Counted from the stretch's first letter, positions 50,896 to 60,037 are shown. The stretch is DNA of 64,000 nucleotides from PGYR01 sp046290495 (GCA_046290495.1 JBKAGT010000006.1:248001-312000), one strand, 5' to 3'. The notes: generated by a model from the letters alone, not told the origin. A program made the numbers and translations.

Positions 50896-52700
50896 TTTAT
50901 AAATACTTTTTCTAGTGTAACTCTTCTTAAACGCTTGTGATATTGTTTCGTGTCTTCTTTTTCAAATCTAATAAGTTTTTGTGTCTCACCTTTACTTTTT
51001 GCTTTTAGCAAATATATAGGTATTCCTCGTTTTACAAGTTGTGCAACTACAAATTCCGCTCTCTTCTGACCTAAAGTTCTATTGTAAGATTTACTTGCAA
51101 CGGGGTCAGTGTGACCTGTTATTATTACTTCTTCTAGTTCATTCTGAGAACCTTTTATATCATTTGCCAAATTGTCAATTGCAGTTTGCCAAGTGATATT
51201 CTGCGTATTTCCTAGTGAATCTAAAATATAATCATAGGGTTCATCGGATTTGTCATATTCGAAATTAATTCTCACTGTCTTAACTATGTCCATGGTGACA
51301 TCACGCTTGATAGTCGAAGCAGTATCAACTCTATCTACTTTTACAGTGTATTGTTCATAGAACAAAGTGTCGTCTTCTATTTTTACGTTGTATTCTGGTC
51401 CTTTCTCCAGCTCAAATTTATATTTTCCTTCTTCATCTGTTTTTGTCTGCTTATATGGTGAAGATTCCTTTTCTTTTGTCACAGTAACATCTACATCTTT
51501 GATAGGTTCTCTAGTTCTTTTGTCTGTTACTATTCCTTCCAATTCAAAATTTGGATTGATATCTAATGTATCTATTGGGATATCTACTTCCGTATTTTCA
51601 ACTATTTCTTTTTTGTCTTGTTTGGTTGCTAAGTCTGCTCCTTCTTTGAATATTTTTTGCTTCACATATATATCAAACTCACCATCTTGGTCAGAGCTGT
51701 AGTAAAAGTAATTGTCTGGGTTATCTTTGAAAAATGGAGAGATTTCATCATCAGCTGTGTTAATAGGTGCACCTACATTATGAACATCCTTATCGAATAC
51801 AATACTACCTCCACTCTGTTCATTAACAATGTAATCAATATAAAATAAATCATAGCCGCCGACACTATTGTGAGCTGCCGAGCTAAAGTACAACCGATTA
51901 CCCTTTGGATTAGCAAATGGGGTAATATCATCACAAGCTGTATTTACATTTATACCACAATTATAAGGCCCATCCCAAATTCCATTTTTCAAAAGCATAT
52001 ACCACAAATCGACTCCACCGAACCCATCTTCTCTGTTAGATGCAAAAAATAGGATATTATTCTTCATATCAAAACTCGGTTGCGACTCCCATATTAGGTG
52101 GCTATATTCTGGGGTAATATTTGTATAAATTGGTTCGTCTGATCCTTCATTTACATCATATAAACGAGACTGGCCTATTGATTCTTCTACTGGTAATAAC
52201 TCATAAGCGCCATAGCCCTTAGCTTTTGATTTTGGTAAAGTTTCATACGTTGAAGCAATAACAACCCGCTTTTCGCTAATTAAAGTTGGGAAGCCATAGT
52301 GACCAGGACTATCTCCCTTTATGTCTAAAACTTTACGAAAACTGTCAAGTCTTTTAGTCTTTGAGTCTTTGTCTGTGTTGCTCTCTATTAGATAAGTTCT
52401 CTGACCTAATTCTTCACCTACTGTAGCAAAGTTAATCTTTTTATTGCTTTGTGGATGAATAACGTCAGATAGAAATATAGCAAACTCTTGATTATCTGTG
52501 TTCAGACCATCTACTTGCTTTATCACGTAATAAAAATTCTTACCCCCATTATAATATGTAGTATCCATTGGTATTCCAGACCAAGTTGTTTGTTCACAAT
52601 CTACTACAGGCACTTCACAATCAATGACATTTTTCTTGTTGATTGGTGGTCTACAGGATGATAAAAATATTAATATGGATAATATAGTAACTATTCTCAT
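50892..52700 (-). CDS. PorE-like OmpA-family lipoprotein (PD40 + CRD + OmpA)
   Basis: The 602-residue protein has a lipoprotein signal (LSSC, Cys16). PD40/WD40-like propeller repeats occupy about 130-350 (ASNREDGFGGVDLWYM, GNRLYFSSAAHNSVGGYDLFYIDY). A carboxypeptidase regulatory-like domain lies at about 395-465 (LEGIVTDKRTREPIKDVDVTV). The C-terminal OmpA peptidoglycan-binding domain (about 475-600) includes VIITGHTDPVASKSYNRTLGQKRAEFV. This layout is that of PorE, a T9SS component that anchors the secretion machine to the wall, but without the N-terminal TPR part, so the T9SS role is inferred. It sits between aat and the PBP1A gene. Confidence 0.87.
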   Translation of the reverse strand: MRIVTILSILIFLSSCRPPINKKNVIDCEVPVVDCEQTTWSGIPMDTTYYNGGKNFYYVIKQVDGLNTDNQEFAIFLSDVIHPQSNKKINFATVGEELGQRTYLIESNTDKDSKTKRLDSFRKVLDIKGDSPGHYGFPTLISEKRVVIASTYETLPKSKAKGYGAYELLPVEESIGQSRLYDVNEGSDEPIYTNITPEYSHLIWESQPSFDMKNNILFFASNREDGFGGVDLWYMLLKNGIWDGPYNCGINVNTACDDITPFANPKGNRLYFSSAAHNSVGGYDLFYIDYIVNEQSGGSIVFDKDVHNVGAPINTADDEISPFFKDNPDNYFYYSSDQDGEFDIYVKQKIFKEGADLATKQDKKEIVENTEVDIPIDTLDINPNFELEGIVTDKRTREPIKDVDVTVTKEKESSPYKQTKTDEEGKYKFELEKGPEYNVKIEDDTLFYEQYTVKVDRVDTASTIKRDVTMDIVKTVRINFEYDKSDEPYDYILDSLGNTQNITWQTAIDNLANDIKGSQNELEEVIITGHTDPVASKSYNRTLGQKRAEFVVAQLVKRGIPIYLLKAKSKGETQKLIRFEKEDTKQYHKRLRRVTLEKVFIK

Positions 52701-52703
52701 AAT

Positions 52704-53309
52704 CTAATCTACAAAACTTGTCGCAAAGTTTATAGCTTTAATTAACTTTTTGGAGTAATCCATAAAGCTGATTTCAATAGCTCCCAGCTGCTGAGTAAAT
52801 GGATTAATGTATTGTGTGTCTAAAAGAAGAAAATTCTTTTCTTTGAGAATATCTATTAAGTGGTAAAATGCTCCCTTTGCGGCATCAGTTTGTGTGTTAA
52901 ACATTGATTCGCCAAAAAAAGCTCCACCAATTGCAACACCATATAAACCACCAACCAATTTGCCATTAGAGTAAGTTTCAACCGAGTGAGCTGAGCCAAG
53001 TCTATGTAAAGTGAGATAAGTGTCAATTATCTCTTCAGAAATCCAGGTGTCTTTTCTCTCACCACATTTCGTTATTACTGCTTCAAAATTTGTATCTACT
53101 CTATATTCGAAATCAAACTTTCTTTCGTTTCTTTTTAATGACTTTGGCTTATTGGTATTATCCAACGGAATAATAGCCCTTGGGTCAGGACAATGCCAGT
53201 ATATTTCGCCCTCTTTGCTGTCAGCCATAGGGAAATACCCTTGCTTGTAAGCTTGTAGAAGTACTTCTGGTTTTATTATTCTATTATTATTGTTGCTGCT
53301 TGTAGTCAT
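52704..53309 (-). CDS. aat: Leucyl/phenylalanyl-tRNA--protein transferase
   Basis: The 201-residue enzyme adds Leu or Phe to proteins starting with Arg or Lys, marking them for ClpS/ClpAP degradation. It has the family start (LLQAYKQGYFPMAD), YWHCPDPRAIIPLD, VETYSNGKLVGGLYGVAIGGAFFGESMF, and LLDTQYINPFTQQLGAIEI near the end. GNAT fold and length are typical. It is the first gene of a five-gene operon of envelope genes (3-base gap to the PorE-like gene). Confidence 0.96.
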   Translation of the reverse strand: MTTSSNNNNRIIKPEVLLQAYKQGYFPMADSKEGEIYWHCPDPRAIIPLDNTNKPKSLKRNERKFDFEYRVDTNFEAVITKCGERKDTWISEEIIDTYLTLHRLGSAHSVETYSNGKLVGGLYGVAIGGAFFGESMFNTQTDAAKGAFYHLIDILKEKNFLLLDTQYINPFTQQLGAIEISFMDYSKKLIKAINFATSFVD

Positions 53310-53534
53310 TGTATAATATTAACCAAAAAAGATTGGTGTTGAATATTATCCTATTTTATCGGTCATTATTAACTCTTTCAAAATTACTTATTTTAGTTCA
53401 GAAAATTTAATTTTACCAATAATATATTATTATTATCGCTTACAATTTGCTACTCGAAACTACTGATAATAGTGAGTTTATTGAAATTTGAATTTACAAG
53501 TAAATAAGTAAATGATAATGATAGTAATATTTTT

Positions 53535-53551
53535 TTGGCACACCCCTTGTA
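53535..53551 (+). promoter_or_regulatory. Sigma-54-type promoter of flagellin 1
   Basis: TTGGCACACCCCTTGTA carries the -24 element TGGCAC and, after the exact 5-base spacing, the -12 element TTGTA. The only departure in the core is GT for the usual GC at -12. Transcription would begin near 53561, leaving a leader of about 47 bases before the flagellin ATG at 53608. RpoN-driven late flagellar genes are known in several phyla. Confidence 0.55.
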
Positions 53552-53607
53552 ACTAATCAGTCAGGAAGAAATATTTTTAGGATTACAATATTCACATGGA
53601 GGTGAAT

Positions 53608-54540
53608 ATGCCTTTTTCGGTGGGCAATAGTGCAAGGATTCGCAGTAATACACCGTCATCAAGTCATTTGAAGACGTTGACAGATAATATGGAGCAGTTG
53701 AATAAGCACAGACTCAATTTGTCGACAGGTAAAAGGATTAACAGTGCTTCGGATGATGTGGCTAACTTCCCAACCTCCAGAATATTAGACTCAAGAAATA
53801 GGACTTTACAGTCAGCTATGCAAGCTGTAGATGATGCTAAGAATGTAATTAACATAATCTTAGAATCATTGGACAATGTTTCTGATTTGGTTATACAAAT
53901 TAGAGACGCTACTGCTCAGGCAGCGAACGGTTTGCAAGGTACTGACGAAAGAATTGCTCTTTCAAAAGCTGCATATAGATTAGCATCGCAGATACAAACT
54001 GTAGTAGATAGTTCTGTATTTGGTGGTAGAAGTCTAGTAGATGGTACATTCTCTGCAAACTTTGTTATTTCGGTTAATGCGAATAATAGTTTGCAAACAA
54101 TGTCAATTGATATGGGTACTAATAATCCAAACTTCAATACTAGCTCTGGTACATTTGACATAAATGCTAGTAGTACTGACAACTTTGCTGGGATCTCAGG
54201 ACTGAACCTAGCTGAATTGAACAATGTTAGTGCAACAGATTTGGGTGTTTTCTCAGATGAGAATATAGGAACTACATTGAGTAGCTTGGCTGACGCATTG
54301 GACAATGTCACAAACACAGCGTCTTATGTAGGTGGGTTTAGCCAAAGGTTAGAGTCACAATCTCAGTTAATAATTGAGCAGATAACTGGATACAAGGACA
54401 CAATCAGCAGAATAGAAGATGCTGATGTAGCCAGAGAGCAAATGGAAATAGTAAAGCGAGAATTTATGCAGCAGACAGCATTGCAATCGCTTTCGCAAGC
54501 AAATGTAACTCCGCAATCTTATTTGAGATTGTTGGAATAA
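53608..54540 (+). CDS. Flagellin 1
   Basis: The 310-residue flagellin is exported through the flagellar type III system and polymerises into the filament. Start ATG 53608 is chosen because GGAGGTG lies just before it, and it aligns with the MP- start of the other two; the ATG at 53596 lacks such a site. D0/D1 helices are typical (LSTGKRINSASDDVANF at the N-side; SRIEDADVAREQMEIVKREF at the C-side), with a short central domain. It ends SQANVTPQSYLRLLE. It diverges more from flagellins 2 and 3 than they do from each other, and has a sigma-54-like promoter. Confidence 0.95.
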   Translation: MPFSVGNSARIRSNTPSSSHLKTLTDNMEQLNKHRLNLSTGKRINSASDDVANFPTSRILDSRNRTLQSAMQAVDDAKNVINIILESLDNVSDLVIQIRDATAQAANGLQGTDERIALSKAAYRLASQIQTVVDSSVFGGRSLVDGTFSANFVISVNANNSLQTMSIDMGTNNPNFNTSSGTFDINASSTDNFAGISGLNLAELNNVSATDLGVFSDENIGTTLSSLADALDNVTNTASYVGGFSQRLESQSQLIIEQITGYKDTISRIEDADVAREQMEIVKREFMQQTALQSLSQANVTPQSYLRLLE

Positions 54541-54599
54541 CAAAAAGAATATGAAAAACATAATTAATATATTATTTCACTAACATATAAGAGGTAAAT

Positions 54600-55535
54600 A
54601 TGCCTTTTGCATCTAGTGAGAGCGCCAGAATAGTTACGAATATACCTGCGGAGAATGCTTATAATTCTTTGAGAAAATCAGGTTTAGAGATATCTTTAAG
54701 GCAGTTAAGACTCTCGACAGGTAAAAGAATCAACAATGCATCGGACGACGTTGCAGCTTACATAACTTCTAGAGCTTTGCAGGCAAGAAACGGTGCCCTA
54801 AAAGCGTCACTAAAAGTAGTAGGCGATGCTAAGAACATCACTAACATAGCTATGGATTCACTTGATAATATCACTGAATTGGTAACTTTGATTAAGGATG
54901 GTACTTCGGCGGCCGCTTCCGGAGCGATGGGAACGGATGAAAAAATCGCTTTGGCTAAGGCAGCTTGGAGAATGGCACAACAAGTCCAAACAGTAGTTGA
55001 TTCGACGGTATTTGGTGGGCGACAGTTATTAGACGGTACTTACAGCGTTAATTTCTATATAGCAACTAACGCAACTAATGACCTAATTTCAATGGCTGTT
55101 AATTTATCAACAAGCAACCCTGAGTTCAATGTAGAAAGTAATAATTTCGACTTGAATTCAATCTCTACAGCAAACTTTGCAGGGATAACTGGATTAGATT
55201 TATCTAGTTTGAACTCCATTAACTCTAGTGATTTGGGTATTTTTGCGGACTCGGTTATCAATGTTACTTTAACATCGTTGACCAATGCTCTAAACAACGT
55301 TAGTAAAACTGCATCGTTCGTGGGTGGTATTGCTAACAGATTAGACTCGCAAGGTTCGTTGATAGAAGAACAAGTAACCAACTACAATGCAGCTATATCA
55401 CGTCTGGAAGATGCCGATGTGGCTATGGAACAAATGGAGCTAATCAAAGCTCAGTTCTTACAGCAAACATCACTGACTTCGCTTTCTCAAGCGAACCAGA
55501 ATCCACAGGCCTTCTTACAACTACTGCAGTCGTAA
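54600..55535 (+). CDS. Flagellin 2
   Basis: The 311-residue flagellin has the same plan as its neighbours: LRLSTGKRINNASDDVAAYITSR near residue 40, a compact middle region (NLSTSNPEFN, ANFAGITGLDLSSLN), and the C-terminal SRLEDADVAMEQMELIKAQFLQQTS helix, ending QANQNPQAFLQLLQS. An AGAGG ribosome site precedes the ATG. Only 59 bases separate it from flagellin 1, with no evident promoter or terminator between, so the two are probably co-transcribed. A strong terminator follows. Confidence 0.95.
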   Translation: MPFASSESARIVTNIPAENAYNSLRKSGLEISLRQLRLSTGKRINNASDDVAAYITSRALQARNGALKASLKVVGDAKNITNIAMDSLDNITELVTLIKDGTSAAASGAMGTDEKIALAKAAWRMAQQVQTVVDSTVFGGRQLLDGTYSVNFYIATNATNDLISMAVNLSTSNPEFNVESNNFDLNSISTANFAGITGLDLSSLNSINSSDLGIFADSVINVTLTSLTNALNNVSKTASFVGGIANRLDSQGSLIEEQVTNYNAAISRLEDADVAMEQMELIKAQFLQQTSLTSLSQANQNPQAFLQLLQS

Positions 55536-55571
55536 GAGCGGTATAGTTCGTATAACTATTATTTGATAAGG

Positions 55572-55609
55572 ACCAACTTCTACTCTTTGTGGTGGGAGTT
55601 GGTTTTTTT
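55572..55609 (+). terminator. Intrinsic terminator after flagellin 2
   Basis: A 13-bp stem with three G-U pairs (55572-55584 with 55591-55603; outer part ACCAACT/AGTTGGT) and a 6-base loop is followed by a T tract (55603-55609). It ends the flagellin 1-2 transcript. Confidence 0.85.
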
Positions 55610-55619
55610 ATATTTGTCA

Positions 55620-56081
55620 ATGAAGAAAAAGAAAGAATACACATTACCCCTGGAAGTAGATAAAGAAACTCTGCTACTAAGACTAAAAAAGATTACCTGC
55701 GATAAGCCAACTATCAAAAACTCCTTGAGTGGCAAAAAATATTATGGTAATGTTGGTGAGAGTGAATTCAAGATTAATTCAATCAGTCAGAGAGTAGAGC
55801 TAATTGGTAAAATTGAAGAAAACCAAGTAATAGTAGAGCTAATCTGGGACGAAATAACAGTCAATTATTTTCTTCTTATTAGCTTACTCGGTTCATTTTT
55901 CGTCATAGTATTTTCACTAATCAATTTTATTAAAAAGGGTGTAAATACTGGGTCAATTTTATTTAGTTTGATAATGCTTGTAGCTGTATTGGTTGTAGCT
56001 ATAGTTATACCTAAGTTGTTTGGTCCTAGCCAAGCAAACCCAGAGTCAGAGATTGAAACCTTTCGCAAATTATCAAACTGA
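55620..56081 (+). CDS. Hypothetical protein, soluble domain plus two TM helices
   Basis: ATG 55620 is chosen because an upstream in-frame ATG would put the flagellin terminator inside the gene. The 153-residue protein starts with a Lys-rich stretch. A strand-rich domain of about 80 residues (KITCDKPTIKNSLSGKKYYGNVGESEFKI, then VELIGKIEENQVIVELIW) precedes two helices (about 83-104 and 110-133). The layout recalls the protein at 39372. I do not recognise the family. Nothing shows that it is part of the flagellar system, although it lies between flagellin genes. Confidence 0.7.
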   Translation: MKKKKEYTLPLEVDKETLLLRLKKITCDKPTIKNSLSGKKYYGNVGESEFKINSISQRVELIGKIEENQVIVELIWDEITVNYFLLISLLGSFFVIVFSLINFIKKGVNTGSILFSLIMLVAVLVVAIVIPKLFGPSQANPESEIETFRKLSN

Positions 56082-56162
56082 AAAACTGTCGCATACAATA
56101 CAAAGTTCAATTGTCCGTTATTTAACTTGTTTATTTATTAAATATATGATGGAGTGTACGAT

Positions 56163-56804
56163 ATGAAGAAATTAATAGTAAGTACTATATTATTAATGAC
56201 ATTTGGTGCTTTCAATGCAAAAAGTGCCATGGACATAGGGGTTATTGGTGGTATTAATAACACTACTCTAAAATTAGAGCCAGAAGATAACTTCGATATA
56301 GAAGGAAGAACAGGTGCAGCATTTGGTTTGTTTTTAAACTTACATACTAATGAACTATTAAGTTTACAAATTACACCTATGTGGGTGCAAAAAGGTGGTG
56401 AAGCGAGATTTGATTTTGATTTGTTAGATTATGCAGAATTTCAAGCAAATTATTTTGAAATTCCAGTATTGGCTAGGATTAATTTAGACGCTGGCTTGAT
56501 TAAGCCTTATTTCCTAATTGGTCCCAGTGTTGGCTTTCAATTAGATGCAGAATATGTAGCCGATGATGGTAGTACAACAGATATTTCTGACCAAACTGAG
56601 AATATGGATTTTTCACTTATGGGTGGTGTTGGTTTAGAAATTGAGTTAGAGGGTCTATCGCTTTTCGGTCAATTTACTTATACTCATGGATTGTCTAATA
56701 TAGATAATGGAAATGATGATACTTTTGATTTCACAGAAGAAATATATACTAGACAGTTGGGATTTCATGCAGGTGTAAGCATTCCCATTGGTAGCCAAGA
56801 TTAA
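56163..56804 (+). CDS. PorT-like outer-membrane beta-barrel protein
   Basis: The 213-residue protein has a signal peptide (MKKLIVSTILLMTFGAFNAKSA). A small outer-membrane barrel of the PorT/OMP_b-brl type follows: IGVIGGINNTTLKL, AAFGLFLNLHTNELLSLQITPMWVQKGG, YFEIPVLARIN, LIKPYFLIGPSVGF, LMGGVGLEIEL and a final LGFHAGVSIPI. ATG 56163, with GGAG nine bases upstream, is preferred over a GTG at 56154. Barrels of this family act in the T9SS or as general outer-membrane proteins. It is monocistronic and converges on a serine hydrolase gene. Confidence 0.87.
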   Translation: MKKLIVSTILLMTFGAFNAKSAMDIGVIGGINNTTLKLEPEDNFDIEGRTGAAFGLFLNLHTNELLSLQITPMWVQKGGEARFDFDLLDYAEFQANYFEIPVLARINLDAGLIKPYFLIGPSVGFQLDAEYVADDGSTTDISDQTENMDFSLMGGVGLEIELEGLSLFGQFTYTHGLSNIDNGNDDTFDFTEEIYTRQLGFHAGVSIPIGSQD

Positions 56805-56829
56805 AAAGTAAATAAATGATTATTTTATT

Positions 56830-56860
56830 TAGCCCCATTGCTTTTCTAGTGATGGGGTTA
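56830..56860. terminator. Convergent terminator
   Basis: A 9-bp stem TAGCCCCAT/ATGGGGTTA (56830-56838 with 56852-56860, one G-U) has a 13-base loop between converging genes. T-rich bases follow on the plus strand and precede it on the minus strand. It overlaps the stop codon of the minus-strand hydrolase. Confidence 0.7.
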
Positions 56861-58129
56861 TTTATTTATCACAAGTTTTACTCTCTCGGTTATTCCACTA
56901 TGTTTAACTAATTCGATTGTATATTGTCCATTTAATAATGATTCTGTATTAATAGATTTAGTGAATACTGACTCAGAGATTTTATTTCCTAATAAATCAA
57001 ATATTCTAATACTACCATAAGGTTCATCTGTATCTATATAAAGAATATCCTTAGCAGGGTTTGGATAAATGGAAAAATTAACCGATTCACTTTCAATATT
57101 TGTAGTAGGCAGCATGTTCATTATTTTTTCCCATAGCTGTGTGTCGTAAGATGAAGCTGCTAATAACGATTCACCAGCACTGTTACCTATTCTAACTACC
57201 GTCATATTCATAGATGGTACTATATAAATCTTTTGGTCATTTTTACCCAAAGCAGCATACATATCTCGTGGTGCTGTTGGTACTAATGGTCCATTGAATT
57301 CTAGATTTAGTGAAGGCAGTTTATAGCTTTCTTTTCCATTTAGCCACCACAGGTATCCATACGATTTGTTCATTTCTTGTGAGGTGTTAGTCATTTCTGC
57401 GAAATAGTCACCATCGAGTTCTAATACATCTTCCCATTTACCATCGGCTGTGATAAATAATCCAAATCTTGCTAAGTCACGAGCTGTTCCCCAGCGAACA
57501 TAATCCAACCAAAATCCACCCATTCCAATCTTAACACCAATTAAATCATTAGTAACTCGATTTATCCTTTTGTCGTAAACGGAATCTAATACATCTAGCA
57601 AAAGACGATATGGTGCATTGTAATAAAACCAATGAGTACCTGGTTCGTCCAGATAGTTAAGACATTCAGGTTCTAAACAATTTAGGTTGTCGACATTATA
57701 ATCAAGTCCAGTAGACATAGATAAATTATGCCTTATCTTTATGTTTTTCTCTTTGCTTAATTCCATATTAGTCCAGCCGGCACCTAAGTAATCGGAAGTA
57801 GGGCTTTCTATTTCTATTAGTCCTTCTTGCTGGGCAAGCCCGACCATTGTTGCTGTTAATGTCTTGCCTGCTGATGCCCAATACCAGTTTTTAGTACTAT
57901 CGAAATCATTAAAATATTCTTCAATTACTATTTTCCCATTGACTAATATGATGAATCCTTTGGTTCCAGTTGTGTCTAAATAATCAAATAAGGCTGCTTT
58001 TTCAGTTTCATTCCAACCCAATTCTTCACCACTGATGCTCTCCCATTCATTTGAGTTTGTAGGGGGGTAATAATAATCAGATGCTAAAACCGAAGCTGAT
58101 GCGATTAATATTAATATTAATGTTTTCAT
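56858..58129 (-). CDS. T9SS-secreted serine hydrolase (beta-lactamase class C fold)
   Basis: ATG 58129 is preferred; TTG codons upstream would spoil the signal peptide (MKTLILILIASASVLAS). The 423-residue protein has a penicillin-binding/beta-lactamase class C-type domain with the SxxK motif SAGK in YWASAGKTLTATMVG. The Tyr region YNAPYR and YGYLWWLNG complete it. Close homologs include 6-aminohexanoate hydrolases and esterases, so the substrate is open. The C-terminal T9SS sorting domain (FSIYPNPAKDILYIDTDE onward, ending VKLVINK) shows that it is sent to the surface or outside. Confidence 0.9.
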   Translation of the reverse strand: MKTLILILIASASVLASDYYYPPTNSNEWESISGEELGWNETEKAALFDYLDTTGTKGFIILVNGKIVIEEYFNDFDSTKNWYWASAGKTLTATMVGLAQQEGLIEIESPTSDYLGAGWTNMELSKEKNIKIRHNLSMSTGLDYNVDNLNCLEPECLNYLDEPGTHWFYYNAPYRLLLDVLDSVYDKRINRVTNDLIGVKIGMGGFWLDYVRWGTARDLARFGLFITADGKWEDVLELDGDYFAEMTNTSQEMNKSYGYLWWLNGKESYKLPSLNLEFNGPLVPTAPRDMYAALGKNDQKIYIVPSMNMTVVRIGNSAGESLLAASSYDTQLWEKIMNMLPTTNIESESVNFSIYPNPAKDILYIDTDEPYGSIRIFDLLGNKISESVFTKSINTESLLNGQYTIELVKHSGITERVKLVINK

Positions 58130-58248
58130 ATATTTTAGACACAACAAGAAATAAATAGTTTAATAATATATGAAATTATTTTTTGAAACTCGCTCAAAAA
58201 TTCTATAATTTGAGTTTTGTATATAATTAATATGAACTGATATATAGT

Positions 58249-58839
58249 TTGAAAATTAAATCTATTATAATTTTACTTTTAACTATTGGGCTATCTGGGT
58301 GTGCTTCGGATACGTATGTGCTTAATAAGTTTAGGAATGTCATGTTGCCAACTGTAGTTGGTTACAGGGGTGATAACCCATTAAAAGTAAATCTGATAGC
58401 TGATGATGCTGTTAGAATAGAAGACAACTCAGTAACATCACTTAGAAAATTTGAGGAAACTCAATATCACAAATCTTTTTTTCTAAAGAAAACGAAAGAA
58501 GGTGAGTTCTCAGTTTTAGAACGTACTTCACCTCTGGAAAGAGGAATTGATGCTGGTATAAAAGCAACATTCAAAGAAAATGGTATAGATATATATGAAA
58601 GTAATAACTTCCTATATACATATAGTGGTAAAAAGATTAACAAAAATGAAGTAGTGAACTTCCAAATAATACAAGATGCTAAGTTTACAACAATGATAGT
58701 TGACTGCGATACTATTGTAAAACATAAGACTGAAATACCTGGTACAGAATACACACTATTCGCTACTGGGGAAGGCACAGAGCTAGAGATATATAGTTTT
58801 GAAGTGAATGAAATATATGAGTCTTCATTCTTTTGGTAA
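58249..58839 (+). CDS. Hypothetical lipoprotein (TTG start)
   Basis: The 196-residue protein starts at TTG 58249; the nearest upstream in-frame codons include a stop and no ATG. It has a type II signal peptide (GLSGC, Cys18). The mature part is mixed strand/helix with charged residues (FEETQYHKSFFLKKTKEGEFSVLERTSPLERGIDAGIKATFKENGIDIY) and no domain I recognise. It lies just upstream of flagellin 3 but is separated by its sigma-28 promoter, so a flagellar role is not implied. Confidence 0.75.
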   Translation: MKIKSIIILLLTIGLSGCASDTYVLNKFRNVMLPTVVGYRGDNPLKVNLIADDAVRIEDNSVTSLRKFEETQYHKSFFLKKTKEGEFSVLERTSPLERGIDAGIKATFKENGIDIYESNNFLYTYSGKKINKNEVVNFQIIQDAKFTTMIVDCDTIVKHKTEIPGTEYTLFATGEGTELEIYSFEVNEIYESSFFW

Positions 58840-58877
58840 TCACAATGTAAGAAAAATAAAAAAAATGAAAAAAAATA

Positions 58878-58904
58878 TTAAAGTATTCTAAAAACCCACC
58901 GATA
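58878..58904 (+). promoter_or_regulatory. Sigma-28 (FliA) promoter of flagellin 3
   Basis: TAAAGTAT-N11-ACCGATAA differs from the FliA consensus TAAAGTTT-N11-GCCGATAA at only two of sixteen positions, with the exact 11-base spacing. It lies 80 bases upstream of the flagellin 3 start codon. A FlgM-like anti-sigma-28 gene lies 3.7 kb downstream, which supports the call. Confidence 0.8.
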
Positions 58905-58984
58905 ACTAAAACTGAAAGGACAATATTTTAATGGAAATGGCAGGATGCCCTCAAATTATTAATTAATTACACACGGAGGTTGTA

Positions 58985-59917
58985 ATGCCATCATCTATAG
59001 CAAGCGGCGGAAGAATAAGAAATAATATTCCCGCTCTAAACGCGTTTAACTCACTAATGTCTTCTAACAAAGCAATTGCGAAATCGCAACTACGTTTGTC
59101 GACAGGTAAAAGAATTAACGCAGCATCTGACGACGTAGCAGGTTATATCACGTCACGTTCATTAAATTCTAGAAACGTATCTTTGAAAGCAGCAATGAAT
59201 TCTGTTGGTGAAGCAAAGAACGTAACATCTATCTCACAAGATGCACTAGACAACATCACTAGTCTATTAACTCAAATCAAAGATGCAGCTTCACAAGCTT
59301 CTTCTGGTGCTTTAGGTACTGACGAGAAGGTTGCATTAGCAAAAGCATCTTATAGCTTAGCTGAACAGATTCAAACTGTTGTTGACTCTACTGTATTCGG
59401 TGGCCAAGAGTTATTAAGTGGTGAATTTGACGGTGATTTCGTAATCGGATTTGGTGAAAGTAATTCACTTATCACTTTAGGTGTAGATTTATCTTCTTCT
59501 AACACTTCTGGATTCAATACTGATATTAACTTTGAGCTAAATGCAGATACTGCAACAGCTTTTGCTGGTATTACTGGTTTGAATTTGTCAAGTTTAGATT
59601 CAGTAAGTGATTCTGATTTAGGTGTATTCTCATCTGCTAATATTCAAACTACTTTGACTAGTATTTCTTCTGCATTGGATAATGTAAGTAAAGTTGCATC
59701 ATTCGTAGGTGGATTGGAAGCAAGATGGAACTCGCAAGAGGATCTTCTTTCTTCTCAAATCACTAACTACACAGCAGCAATATCTAGAATCGAAGACGTT
59801 GATGTTGCTCAAGAGCAATTAGAATTAGTTAAACAACAGTTCTTGCAACAGACTTCAATCATCTCGTTGTCTCAAGCTAACCAAAACCCACAAACTTACT
59901 TACAGTTATTAGGTTAA
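58985..59917 (+). CDS. Flagellin 3
   Basis: The 310-residue flagellin has LRLSTGKRINAASDDVAGYITSRSL at the N-side, a short middle domain, and the C-terminal SRIEDVDVAQEQLELVKQQFLQQTSIISLSQANQNPQTYLQLLG. It has the best ribosome site of the three (GGAGG, 6 bases before ATG), a near-consensus FliA promoter, and codons that look more biased to common forms, so it is likely the main filament subunit. It is followed by a hairpin terminator and then the fliS operon. Confidence 0.96.
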   Translation: MPSSIASGGRIRNNIPALNAFNSLMSSNKAIAKSQLRLSTGKRINAASDDVAGYITSRSLNSRNVSLKAAMNSVGEAKNVTSISQDALDNITSLLTQIKDAASQASSGALGTDEKVALAKASYSLAEQIQTVVDSTVFGGQELLSGEFDGDFVIGFGESNSLITLGVDLSSSNTSGFNTDINFELNADTATAFAGITGLNLSSLDSVSDSDLGVFSSANIQTTLTSISSALDNVSKVASFVGGLEARWNSQEDLLSSQITNYTAAISRIEDVDVAQEQLELVKQQFLQQTSIISLSQANQNPQTYLQLLG

Positions 59918-59962
59918 GATAGCAAGAGAGAGCTAGTGATTACAAGTTCTTTTAAGGTTAAT

Positions 59963-59998
59963 GTGAAAGACGGCTCGATTTTTGCGGCCGTCTTTCAT
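59963..59998 (+). terminator. Hairpin terminator after flagellin 3
   Basis: A 10-bp perfect stem GAAAGACGGC/GCCGTCTTTC (59965-59974 with 59987-59996), extended by two weaker pairs, with a 12-base loop. No T tract follows, so it may also act as an mRNA 3'-end stabiliser. Confidence 0.65.
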
Positions 59999-60037
59999 AA
60001 TTAGTATAAGTAATTTATCAGGAAGATTGATTAAGTA

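Noticed and set aside
55563..55619. Upstream start for the membrane protein after flagellin 2
   Set aside because: It would place the flagellin terminator inside the coding region; ATG 55620 directly follows the terminator.
58920..58985. Second sigma-54 promoter before flagellin 3 (TGGCAGGATGCCC)
   Set aside because: The distance between the GG and GC elements is two bases too short, and a near-perfect sigma-28 promoter lies just upstream.
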